Assembly: GCF_900543425.1 (NCBI RefSeq)
Contig: NZ_UQRQ01000019.1
Location: forward strand, 1 to 61,007
Direction: 5' to 3'
Length of the DNA: 61,007 nucleotides
From: an uncultured Sanguibacteroides sp.
Lineage (GTDB): Bacteria; Bacteroidota; Bacteroidia; Bacteroidales; Marinifilaceae
Shown here: positions 1-8,980 of the stretch, piece by piece
Numbering within the stretch: the stretch's first letter is position 1
Layout: every line of letters starts with the position of its first letter
Notes under the pieces: model-generated
What the model saw: the letters and a program-made list of their open reading frames with translations, nothing else
Database searches by the model: none
What the model was told of the DNA's origin: nothing
Translations under genes and position numbers: made by a program

Positions 1-2
1 AT

Positions 3-1817
3 ACGATGAAGGAGTCGGAGGATGACGGCATCACTGTCCCAATCAAATATGATCCTCGATTAGCTCGTGTATTCCTCAATAAAGAACAGGCAGAGAAAGT
101 AGAAGAGTATTATCGCCTATGTGCAGACGAAGGGGCAACGCCGGAGGATATTGCCAAGAGCAAGGCCGCCATGTCAAGTATGGAGGTGATTATCGGTGAT
201 GAAGATGTCCTGCATCGTGTTGCCAAAGACATTATCGAAGATTATAAGCGTCGGACTGAGACAACAGACCGTTTGCAAAAGGCTATGATTACTTGCGCTG
301 ACCGCAAAATAGCATTCAGGTTGTATAAAATCATGCGGGAGATGCAGCCTGATTGGTTCGAGAAGAAGAAAGCATTGAACGAACTTGTATTGACAGCAGA
401 CGAAAAGAATAAACTGAACGACATCGCATTTGTCAATATGGTCATGACCAGGGATAAAGACGATGAAAAGGAACTTTACAATCTGCTTGGGGACAAGGAA
501 TATCGTAAATTTCTTGATACTGAGTTCAAATCGGAAAAATCGAATTTCCATATCTCCATCAATGTGGATATGTGGATTACTGGATTCGATGTGCCTTGCC
601 TTACGATGCTTTATAACGACAAACCGTTATCGAAACATACGCTCATTCAGACTATTTCACGTGTAAACCGTAAATTCGGCACAAAAGAGTGTGGCTTTAT
701 CATCGACTACATAGGTATCCGCGAAGAGATGAAAAAGGCCATGAAAAAATATGGTGGTGAAGTCGGACCTCAGGAAGATTTGGAAGTTGCACGTGAAGTA
801 TTGCAGAACGAATTGCAACTTTTGCAAGAGCGATTATCTGGGTTGGTATTTGACCGTTTTTTCGGGAACAATGACCTTGCCCGACTTCAGTTCATTCAGG
901 AAGCGGCTGAATATGTCCTTGCCAACAGCATAGAACGAAAAGGAGAGATTTCCTTCCTCAAACTTTTCAAGGAACATGTTAAACGGCTGCGCTCTGCTTA
1001 TAATATCTGTAACCCAGCCGGTATTCTGACAGACGAAGAAGTAACATGGAGTCAATGCTTTATGGGTATCTGCTCATACGTGAACAAAATGACCACCACA
1101 GAGCACGATACGGAGAACATGAACAGGCACGTGGAACAGATGGTTCAGGAAGCGATTCTTGCAAGTGGTGTAGAACGAGTAATGAATGAAGGTGTTGAAG
1201 AAAACGTATTCAGCGACTCATTTGCCAAAGAGGTCGATGAAATAAAAATGCCATTCACCAAGTTCCAGATTCTTTGTAAACTTGTCGCTAAAGCCATCAG
1301 AGCATACAGCCGGACAAACAAGATTCAGGCTGAACATTTCCAGAAAATGCTTGAAGATACGATAGATGCCTATAATACACGTGATAAGCTGACATTTACC
1401 AACGAAGTGACACAGAACGTAGTGAATGATGTATATGACATCGTTTCATACAAAATCAACGGACTTTCGAACAAGTTAATGAATATTCTGAAAGAACTAA
1501 AAGCTGACAGCGAGAAATTCAAGGTTTTGGGTATCACTTTCGAAGAGAAAGCATTTTTTGATGTCCTTGTAGAAGTTCGTGACAAGCATAACTTTGAGTA
1601 TGCGGATGATCGTTGTATAGAATTGGCTAAGAAAATCAAAACTCTAATAGATGATACCGCCATCTATGCAGATTGGTTGAATAATGACAACCTAAAAAGC
1701 AAACTCGCCAGCCAGCTTACTTACCTTCTCTACAAAGAGGGCTACCCGCCCCAGTGGGACGAGGAAGTCTTTCAGAAAGTTTTAGAGCAGGTAGAAAATT
1801 ATAAGAAACATGAATAA
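3..1817 (+). CDS. hsdR: Type I restriction enzyme R subunit (HsdR), C-terminal part, cut by window edge
   Basis: The frame is open to the left edge, so the true start lies outside the window; the ATG at position 6 is internal. HsdR is the ATP-driven translocase and endonuclease subunit of type I restriction-modification complexes in the cytoplasm. What remains is the second helicase lobe and the C-terminal helical region. Counting from the ATG at 6, motif V (ITGFDVPCLTMLYNDKPL) and motif VI (TLIQTISRVNRKF, with the arginine finger) lie near residues 190-225, followed by about 380 mostly helical residues used to dock HsdM/HsdS. The nuclease domain and Walker A are upstream. The broken TrlF gene starts 24 nt after its stop, so the two were probably one operon. 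Family call is firm; specificity is unknown because HsdS is not in view. Confidence 0.9.
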   Translation, partial: TMKESEDDGITVPIKYDPRLARVFLNKEQAEKVEEYYRLCADEGATPEDIAKSKAAMSSMEVIIGDEDVLHRVAKDIIEDYKRRTETTDRLQKAMITCADRKIAFRLYKIMREMQPDWFEKKKALNELVLTADEKNKLNDIAFVNMVMTRDKDDEKELYNLLGDKEYRKFLDTEFKSEKSNFHISINVDMWITGFDVPCLTMLYNDKPLSKHTLIQTISRVNRKFGTKECGFIIDYIGIREEMKKAMKKYGGEVGPQEDLEVAREVLQNELQLLQERLSGLVFDRFFGNNDLARLQFIQEAAEYVLANSIERKGEISFLKLFKEHVKRLRSAYNICNPAGILTDEEVTWSQCFMGICSYVNKMTTTEHDTENMNRHVEQMVQEAILASGVERVMNEGVEENVFSDSFAKEVDEIKMPFTKFQILCKLVAKAIRAYSRTNKIQAEHFQKMLEDTIDAYNTRDKLTFTNEVTQNVVNDVYDIVSYKINGLSNKLMNILKELKADSEKFKVLGITFEEKAFFDVLVEVRDKHNFEYADDRCIELAKKIKTLIDDTAIYADWLNNDNLKSKLASQLTYLLYKEGYPPQWDEEVFQKVLEQVENYKKHE

Positions 1818-1841
1818 ATAGTGTTGTTAATAAAAATAATT

Positions 1842-3880
1842 ATGCAACCAATATACATAGATTTACATATACATACTTCGGAGGATGCAAATCATCTGAA
1901 TGAAAACTACGATATAGCAGAACTAGTTAGTCAAATAAAGAAACTAAATGGCGACAGTCCGTTTATGATTTCATTAAAGATCACAATACCATTAATAAAT
2001 CAGTCTATTTGAAGGCCAAGAATTTGGGGATTAACTTAATTATTGGTATAGAATTACACATCCAAAATCGTGCTGAGGCAAAATCGTACCATTGTCATAT
2101 ATATTTTAACGCCCCTATAGAAGAGGCTGTAATAGATTCACTAAACGAGATTCTGGATGAGCTATATCCTAATAAATTGCCTAACAGGAATGATTCTAAT
2201 ACACCAGATATCCAAAAAGTTATCAATAGTTTTGATAGTTTCGATTTTATCTTATTGCCACATGGCTCACAAAAACATGGAGCATTTAATTATAGCATCA
2301 ATGATGGTGAAAATTTAGATAATGCCATCAATAGAAGTATATATTATAATCAATTCGATGGTTTTACGTCAAGAAGCACCAAAGGGCTGGAAGCAACTCA
2401 TCGGTATTTTGAACGACTAGGAATATCAGAATTCATTAATCTTGTGACTTGCTCGGACAACTATTCTCCCAATATATATCCTCGTTCGCATAGCGGCAAT
2501 GATGATGATTTCATTCCAACGTGGATGTTTGCGCAACCAACATTTGATGGATTACGACTTTCGCTTTCTGAAAGTACAAGACTTGTGGCTAGTCACGAGA
2601 AACCAATAAGACGAAGTGATTATATTGGGCATGTGGAGCTACAGAATGAACATATAGACGTGAATGTAAACTTAACCGAAGGTCTGAATGTCGTAATTGG
2701 CGGATCTTCATCTGGAAAAACTTTATTTGTGGATTCGTTGTATAGAAATATTCATCAGGATTTTGAGGGTTCAAAGTATATAGAGCGTTATGGTGTAGAG
2801 AATATGATTGTAGAGAATACAAGCGGAATGACCCCATATTATATATCTCAAAACTTCATAGCAGAAAATATCTCGGATAATAACGAAAAAAGCATTGATA
2901 AAATAGAAATATTAAGGAACATTTTTCCTGCAGACGATGAAATTAATCGTAGCATTACAACGGGGCTAAATAAATTGCATGAGGTAATTAGTGAAATGTT
3001 GCAGTACGTGGAGAAAATAGAGGACTGCGAGCGAACCTTGAATGCGTTGCCTAACCCAGGACAGTTAATTGTTACTGGTGTAGTGAAGAAAAATGTATTG
3101 AATATATTGATGCCAACGGCTGAAGAAGAAAGTGTCGTTAAGTATCCCTCAAATCAATATAAAATCGATTTAGAAGCAATAGAGACTATCAGAACTTTTT
3201 TAGAGAATAATCCTTTGGTTGAGGATGCAAATGAAGAGATTAACTCTATAAAAATGAAACTTGCTTTAGCGGCAAAAGCTTATACTGTGTTTGATGATGT
3301 GTCTATGGTCGTAAAAGAACATAAACGAGTTGTAGACAGAATACTTAAAGATGAACTTGGACAGCAGCAATCCCGCATCACAAACAAGGATAGTTTGCTT
3401 AAAACAGTAGGTGAATATATAAAAGCTCTTACGGGCTTTAATCATTGTAAACAAGAATTGATTAAAACAAAATACTCTTTTCAGACTAGAGAGATAGAAG
3501 CAAGAGGACATAAATTGTCTGTGATTAACAATTTTAGTTTTAATGAGAAAGTGTTAGTAGATGCATTGAAATACTGTTTAAAGTCTAATATCAATACTAT
3601 TACAGATGTTACACCATGGAATTTGATGAGTCGCTATTTCAAGAAAAATCCAAATGTCGAATCATACAACGATATGACTCAAAAAGTATATACGAAATTA
3701 ATGGAGTTAAACACACGTTCATATAAGATTGTGACGAAAGACGGAAAAGATTTTAACAGTTTGAGCCCAGGATGGAAAACGGCAATTTTGTTAGACTTAA
3801 TACTAGGATATGAACAAGATACTGCGCCCATTATTATTGACCAGCCAGAGATGAGTCTGACGACAGAAAGGGCGGTCTAA
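1842..3880 (+). pseudogene. TrlF-type PHP + AAA/SMC-like ATPase, frameshifted and 3'-truncated
   Basis: Two frames together encode one protein. Frame one, from the ATG at 1842, gives a PHP metal-binding start (DLHIHTS). It loses frame at 1977-1978, where two bases stand in place of a codon between TTA and GAT. The other frame continues with TDHNTI-like residues (DHNTINKSVY) and GIELHI, the expected next PHP motifs. Walker A (GGSSSGKT) follows near 2700, then a long helical middle, then SPGWKTAILLDLIL and the Walker B stretch IIIDQPE near 3830-3850. Intact TrlF-like proteins continue past DQPE; here the sequence becomes unrelated at once and stops at 3880. Related PHP-ATPases are found near restriction systems and are presumed defence nucleases (family knowledge). 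A GTG at 1821 also lies in frame, but the ATG at 1842 fits the domain start. The frameshift could be a sequencing error; the 3' loss could not be a single-base error. Confidence 0.75.
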
Positions 3881-4047
3881 AAAGATTTGATGCCGGATTA
3901 AGTTTTGGAGTTGGAGTTTCCATTAAAAAATTTTATGTAGGTCTAAATTATGATCTGGGATTGGCAAATATTGCCGACAAAGATCAATGGAAAGATTACA
4001 AAATTAAAAACCGCAATTTTTCAATCGGAGTTGGTTATAATTTTTAA
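3851..4047 (+). pseudogene. C-terminal remnant of an outer-membrane beta-barrel (porin family) protein
   Basis: A frame different from the TrlF frame runs from the break to a TAA at 4045-4047. It encodes alternating hydrophobic strands such as FDAGLSFGVGVSIKKFYVGL and ends in SIGVGYNF, with the terminal aromatic residue typical of outer-membrane barrels. There is no start codon or N-terminal part: it is the tail of a gene whose front was replaced by the TrlF segment. A terminator hairpin follows 44 nt later, as expected for the original gene. It is probably not expressed as a functional protein. Confidence 0.7.
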
Positions 4048-4090
4048 CCCTTCTCCTGCTCTTTTCCCTCGAATTTAGAAATAGAATATT

Positions 4091-4128
4091 AAAGAGGCTG
4101 TCTTTTCAACAGAACAGCCTCTTTTTAT
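4091..4128 (+). terminator. Rho-independent terminator after the barrel remnant
   Basis: Perfect 11-bp stem: AAAGAGGCTGT at 4091-4101 pairs with ACAGCCTCTTT at 4114-4124, with a 12-nt loop and a run of T after the stem. It insulates locus A from the defence cluster. Confidence 0.85.
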
Positions 4129-4232
4129 TTGAAGATTCCTCTTCATATATTTCTATTATACCTTAAAAAAACAACAGGGAATAATAAGTTTATTTTTTAT
4201 AAAAAAAATTCTACAAGCTTGTCACCCATTTT

Positions 4233-4252
4233 AGGGAGGTTGTTGTGTTATT
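4233..4252 (+). promoter_or_regulatory. Locus A leader element, copy 1 (AGGGAGGTTGTTGT)
   Basis: This element sits 19-38 nt before the FecR start. It reads AGGGAGGTTGTTGT followed by GTTATT. Close matches occur upstream of the orphan sigma gene (17087-17100, minus strand, with A for T at two places) and of the ABC gene (12974-12989, with GGT missing). I do not find it ahead of loci B and C. A CACCCATTTT stretch just before it resembles the ACCC sequences that lie between sigma and FecR genes in loci B (near 30405) and C (near 38360). There is no TAnnTTTG promoter next to it. It could be an ECF sigma promoter part or an operator. Confidence 0.45.
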
Positions 4253-4270
4253 GACAAAATAAAAAAAATA

Positions 4271-5443
4271 ATGAATTACAACGATCAAGACATAGAATTT
4301 GCCTACCGCATCTTAAACCATAGGAAGGAGTTACGTGAAGAAGAGGTTATTAACTGGTTGAAAAATCCGGAACACACAAAACTATTAGACGAAATAGCGG
4401 CAATTCGACAATCGCTTTCTTCTCAAAACGTTGAAAAAATAAAAGAAGAGGTATATTCACACCTTCGACAATCCATACAAAAACAAAAAAATCGCTATTT
4501 AACGATTCGATGGTCCGTAGCCGCATCCGTTCTGCTCGTCATCGGTTTATTCGCGAGTCAAATCATTAATCATCTAAAAGAAAAAGAATCTGTTGCAGCA
4601 CGGACTTCGATTGCCGCAATCACTCCCGGTGAGGTAAAAGCTCAATTGATCCTGTCCGACGGAAAGGTGGCCAAACTAAAATCGACCAACCAACGGGTAG
4701 ACGCTCCTCTTGTACAAGGAATCAAAAATGATTCTTTATTAGGATTAAGCTATAGACAGGTTCAAATCAATGATATGAATCTAATCGAAACGGAAATACA
4801 GAACACATTAGTAGTACCGACGGGTGGATTCTACCCGCTCGAACTATCCGACGGAACCCGGGTATGGCTGAATTCTGAATCGGAACTACGTTTCCCGGTC
4901 AAATTCCTATCCGATAAACGAGAAGTTACCTTAAAAGGAGAAGCTTACTTCACGGTGAAAAAAGACAGTACAAAACCGTTTATCGTACACGTAAAGGATG
5001 CATCCGTCGAAGTGTTGGGAACCACGTTCAATATAAACACATATGGCGATGATGAAAATATATACACCACTCTTGTTAACGGTTCCGTGAAGTTCATTTC
5101 TGAAAAAAACAAACAGGAAGTCATTTTGAAACCGGGAATGCAAAGCGTAATGAATACAAGAACCGGAAATACAGGCGTAAGGCAAGTAAATGTTCAAGAT
5201 TATATCTCCTGGAAAGAGGGACGTTTCGTATTTCATTCCATGACGTTAGAGTCCATCATGCAACAACTCAGACGTTGGTATGATATCGAAATCTTCTATC
5301 AAAATCCGGAAATAAAACAATATGAATTCAGGGGCGTGATCAATAGAGACATGGATTTGAATAAAGTTTTAAACATTATATCAGAAACTACTAATATAAC
5401 ATTTAACATTAATAACCGGACAATAACCATTTCAAAACGATAA
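4271..5443 (+). CDS. FecR-family anti-sigma factor, locus A
   Basis: Inner-membrane regulator that holds an ECF sigma factor and releases it when the outer-membrane SusC transducer binds its ligand. The 390 residues show a cytoplasmic N-terminal sigma-binding part (1-78), one membrane segment (about 79-98, SVAASVLLVIGLFASQII), then the periplasmic FecR domain (NTLVVPTGGFYPLELSDGT, VWLNSESELRFPV, GEAYFTVKKD) and a C-terminal DUF4974/STN-like domain from about 315. No sigma gene lies next to it, unlike loci B and C where sigma precedes FecR; upstream is only the barrel remnant. Its likely partner is the orphan sigma gene at 16459-17010, judged by the shared leader element. First gene of an operon with SusC. 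Confidence 0.93.
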   Translation: MNYNDQDIEFAYRILNHRKELREEEVINWLKNPEHTKLLDEIAAIRQSLSSQNVEKIKEEVYSHLRQSIQKQKNRYLTIRWSVAASVLLVIGLFASQIINHLKEKESVAARTSIAAITPGEVKAQLILSDGKVAKLKSTNQRVDAPLVQGIKNDSLLGLSYRQVQINDMNLIETEIQNTLVVPTGGFYPLELSDGTRVWLNSESELRFPVKFLSDKREVTLKGEAYFTVKKDSTKPFIVHVKDASVEVLGTTFNINTYGDDENIYTTLVNGSVKFISEKNKQEVILKPGMQSVMNTRTGNTGVRQVNVQDYISWKEGRFVFHSMTLESIMQQLRRWYDIEIFYQNPEIKQYEFRGVINRDMDLNKVLNIISETTNITFNINNRTITISKR

Positions 5444-5480
5444 AGAAAGATTACTTATTTTTTTACTAAAGGAAGAAAAA

Positions 5481-5505
5481 CGAGGATTGCCGTGAACAAC
5501 CCTCG
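5481..5505 (+). promoter_or_regulatory. Hairpin between FecR and SusC, locus A
   Basis: CGAGGATTG (5481-5489) pairs with CAACCCTCG (5497-5505) with one A-C mismatch, 38 nt after the FecR stop. There is no T run, so it is not a standard terminator. Loci B and C have hairpins in the same place. Confidence 0.5.
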
Positions 5506-5552
5506 CTTATCCTCCTAAGAGAATTCTAGTATTAATTTTCAACTACAAAGTT

Positions 5553-8500
5553 ATGAAAAAAAAACGAAGTTGGTGCTTTTTATGCACGCGTGAAAAAATC
5601 TTTAACTTATTACGAGTAATGAAAATCGTGATTTTTATACTGCTGGTAGGCTTGGCTCACGTTTCAGCCGAAGTTAAAAGCCAGAATTCTTTAATTAATC
5701 TCAAATTAAAGAATGTTTCCATAGAAAAAGCTGTCCAAGAACTGGAGAAGCAATTAAAACAGGATTTCTTTTTTAGCAAACAAGAGATCGATGTAAATAA
5801 AAAAATCACGATTAATTTAACGCAAGCAACTCTGGAAGAGGCCGTACGAATTGTTTTTGGGAAACAATTCAAATTCAGAATAGTCGATAACGTCATTGTT
5901 ATCTCTCCTGTTAAAAATATACCGGATGAGATTAAAAAGATGGTCATTAAAGGAAAGATTCTGGATAAAGACTCTATTGCCATTCCCGGTGCGACAATTC
6001 GTCTAAAAGGTACGACCATAGGAGTGGCTACCGACCGGGAAGGTAAATTTTCTTTTTCCATACCGGAAACAAAAGATCCTGTCTTGATATTTTCTTTTAT
6101 CGGAATGAAGACCAAAGAGATCAAATACACGAAAGAAGAATTTCTGATCGTTATCATGATAGAAGAAACCACCTCCTTAAATGATGTTGTGGTAACCGGA
6201 TACGCCAATATTAAAAAGGAAAGTTTCACGGGAGCTTCCACCAGGGTCAGTAAAGAAGATCTATTGAAGGTATCCAGCCAAAACGTGATGAAAGCATTGC
6301 AGGTCTTCGATCCCTCTTTCAAATTAATTCAGAACAACGTCATGGGTTCCGACCCGAATACGATGCCCGAGTATTATATCCGGGGGCGTTCCGGTACATC
6401 GGAATTAAAAGAGTTGGATAAGCTAACTGCCGACGACGTATCTCAATTCGCCTTAACAAACAATCCGAGTGCCCCTATCTTTATATTGGACGGATTCGAA
6501 GTGGATATGGCCAAAGTATATGATATGGATATCAATCGGATCGAGAGTGTCACCATCTTAAAAGATGCAGCAGCAACTGCTGTTTACGGTTCACGGGCCG
6601 CAAACGGTGTAATCGTTATTGAAACCTCTGCTCCGGAACCCGGAGAGATCCGAATCAGTTACGCCGGGACATTAGCCGTTTCCGCTCCGGATCTAAGCAG
6701 TTACCATCTGTTAAATGCCGCAGAAGCATTGGAAGCTGAATATCAAGCCGGATTATACACCGGAACCAACGCAAGTTCCATTGCTGCCGGAATCATCAAT
6801 TACGACGAACAATACAACAACATCCTTCGCGGTATCGATACGGATTGGATTTCCAAACCTTTACAAACAGAAGTAAATCATAAACATTTCCTTTACATAG
6901 ACGGAGGTTCCCAGGAACTTCGTTGGGGATTGGAGTTAAACTATCAACACAACGGAGGTGTAATGAAAAAATCATTCCGGGATGTATATGGAGCCGCAAT
7001 CACCGTCGATTACAGATGGAAATCTTTACAGATTAAAAACCAAACTTCATTAAGTATTATGTCTTCTGAAAATTCTCCTTACGGTTCATTTAGCGATTAC
7101 GTGAGGATGAAACCCTACCTCTCTCCCTATGATCCGGAAACAGGAAACCCTTATAAAAAATTTGAAATTTACAGAACTTCTGTTCCGCCTAACGGATCAA
7201 CGCGCATTAATAATCCTTTGTATGAAGCCTCTTTACAAAGTTTCAATAAAACCAAATACAAAGAGTTTACCGACAACTTAAGTATCAGCTGGTACATTAA
7301 TAATTACTGGTTATTAAAAGGAACTTTTAGTGCTTCTTTCAAATTACAGGATGAAGACGAATACAAGGACCCGGCTTCAGGAGACTTCTACCAAAGCGAA
7401 AACGATTTAAAAGGAAAATACACAGATCGTGAAATTCGCACGAGCAAATGGAATGCCAACGGTTTACTATCTTACAATCAGCAACTGGGAAGACATAATT
7501 TAAACTTCTCTTTAGGATTGGAAGCATCGGAAACGAAACAAGAAGCCACTTATGCTTACTATCAGGGATTCCCGTTCGGAAGCGTTCCTTCCCCCAGTAG
7601 TGCCGTAGACGTGAGCTCCAAACCTACCTATAAAGATAGTTACAGCCGTCGTTTCGGTACTTACCTGCAATTCAACTACAGTTTTAGTGATATTTATCTA
7701 TTCGACGTTTCCGGTCGTTTGGACGGATCCTCTGCCTTCGGTAGCAAAAAGAAAACAGGTACGTTCTGGTCTTTCGGTACCGGAATAAATATTCACAATT
7801 ACGAGTTCATGAAAAACGTCGGTTTCTTGAATCAATTCAAGCTTAGGGCAACTTACGGACAAACCGGAAAAGCTAATTTCAATCCTTATCAGGCCAGAAC
7901 AACTTATGAAGTTCTATACGACGTGGATTATGCCAATATCAGGGGGATGAAACTAAAAGCTCTCGGTAATGAAAACCTGAAATGGGAAAAAGTAAGAACC
8001 TGGAATGCCGGTACGGAAATCGCCGTATTAAATAACGCCCTGACCCTGAAAGTAGATTATTATCATGCTAAAACACTCGATCAGGTTGAAGATGTCACCA
8101 TACCCTCTTCTTCCGGTTTTATTTCTTACAAAAGTAATGTAGGAGAAATCCTAAACGAGGGGGTCGATATCGATATCAATATCAGGGCACTTGAAAACAA
8201 GGACTGGAGTATCTATCTTTTCGGTAATGCCAACCACAACAAAAATACCATTACCAAAATCGGCCAAGCATTAGAAAACTATAACAAACGAATCGATGAA
8301 CACTTCAATAGTTATGGTTCCACAAGTACGAGCTCGGATGTTGCCACTCCCTTCATGAAATACGAGGTAGGTAACTCGCTTTCTGCTATCTACGGTATGA
8401 AATCTTTGGGTATCGACCCCGCACGCGGCGATGAACTCTACGTGAAAAGAGACGGAACCACCACGCACGTGTGGAAATCCGAAGAACAACAAAACCTGGG

Positions 8501-8963
8501 AGATTCCGATCCCAAAATATCGGGTTCCTTCGGTCTCAATGTTCGTTGGAAAAACTTCACCCTCTATACAACCTTTATGTATCGTTGGGGAGGACAAGCC
8601 TATAACCAAACCTTACAGGCTATTGAAAACGTTGATTTGAAATCGTATAGCGGAGACCGTCGTATCTTGACCGATCGTTGGAAAGAGATCGGAGACGTAA
8701 CCCCGTTAAAGGATATCAAAGACCAAACTTACGTTACCCGTCCTACTTCCCGGTTCGTACAAGACGACAATACATTAACATTCAACTCCTTAACCGTAGG
8801 ATACGATTTCGACAAAGCATTAGTAAATCGTTGGGGACTCAGTACGTTAAGATTACAGTTCAACATGGAAGATATCGCAACCATCTCCTCCATTAAGCAG
8901 GAAAGAGGAACGAGCTATCCTTTTGCACGTACGTTCAATTTTAGCATGAATATCAGTTTCTAA
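5553..8963 (+). CDS. SusC/RagA-family TonB-dependent outer-membrane transporter with STN domain, locus A
   Basis: A 1136-residue energised outer-membrane importer that works with the SusD lipoprotein downstream. Order: a basic extension of about 22 residues, a signal helix (MKIVIFILLVGLAHVSAEVK), an STN domain (about 47-118) that signals to FecR, a carboxypeptidase-like beta-sandwich (about 130-205, GKILDKDSIAIPGATIRLKG), a plug with the family mark LKDAAATAVYGSRAANGVIVIET, and a C-terminal 22-strand barrel ending in NFSMNISF. The plug is somewhat unusual in having a longer insert (TSELKELDKLTADDVSQF). The first ATG is chosen because SusC proteins of this group carry such an N-terminal extension. 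It has its own FecR just upstream and SusD 17 nt downstream. The substrate cannot be read from the sequence. Confidence 0.95.
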   Translation: MKKKRSWCFLCTREKIFNLLRVMKIVIFILLVGLAHVSAEVKSQNSLINLKLKNVSIEKAVQELEKQLKQDFFFSKQEIDVNKKITINLTQATLEEAVRIVFGKQFKFRIVDNVIVISPVKNIPDEIKKMVIKGKILDKDSIAIPGATIRLKGTTIGVATDREGKFSFSIPETKDPVLIFSFIGMKTKEIKYTKEEFLIVIMIEETTSLNDVVVTGYANIKKESFTGASTRVSKEDLLKVSSQNVMKALQVFDPSFKLIQNNVMGSDPNTMPEYYIRGRSGTSELKELDKLTADDVSQFALTNNPSAPIFILDGFEVDMAKVYDMDINRIESVTILKDAAATAVYGSRAANGVIVIETSAPEPGEIRISYAGTLAVSAPDLSSYHLLNAAEALEAEYQAGLYTGTNASSIAAGIINYDEQYNNILRGIDTDWISKPLQTEVNHKHFLYIDGGSQELRWGLELNYQHNGGVMKKSFRDVYGAAITVDYRWKSLQIKNQTSLSIMSSENSPYGSFSDYVRMKPYLSPYDPETGNPYKKFEIYRTSVPPNGSTRINNPLYEASLQSFNKTKYKEFTDNLSISWYINNYWLLKGTFSASFKLQDEDEYKDPASGDFYQSENDLKGKYTDREIRTSKWNANGLLSYNQQLGRHNLNFSLGLEASETKQEATYAYYQGFPFGSVPSPSSAVDVSSKPTYKDSYSRRFGTYLQFNYSFSDIYLFDVSGRLDGSSAFGSKKKTGTFWSFGTGINIHNYEFMKNVGFLNQFKLRATYGQTGKANFNPYQARTTYEVLYDVDYANIRGMKLKALGNENLKWEKVRTWNAGTEIAVLNNALTLKVDYYHAKTLDQVEDVTIPSSSGFISYKSNVGEILNEGVDIDINIRALENKDWSIYLFGNANHNKNTITKIGQALENYNKRIDEHFNSYGSTSTSSDVATPFMKYEVGNSLSAIYGMKSLGIDPARGDELYVKRDGTTTHVWKSEEQQNLGDSDPKISGSFGLNVRWKNFTLYTTFMYRWGGQAYNQTLQAIENVDLKSYSGDRRILTDRWKEIGDVTPLKDIKDQTYVTRPTSRFVQDDNTLTFNSLTVGYDFDKALVNRWGLSTLRLQFNMEDIATISSIKQERGTSYPFARTFNFSMNISF

Positions 8964-8980
8964 TATTTAACCACATCAAT

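Noticed and set aside
1821..1841. GTG start for the TrlF gene
   Set aside because: The ATG at 1842 places the start directly before the PHP motif; the upstream residues show no homology.
1970..1985. Programmed ribosomal frameshift in the TrlF gene
   Set aside because: No slippery heptamer or following stem is visible; a one-base loss explains it better.
5657..6322. 221-residue open frame on the minus strand inside SusC of locus A
   Set aside because: It lies wholly opposite a certain SusC gene and has low-complexity, Ser/Thr-rich composition typical of an antisense frame.
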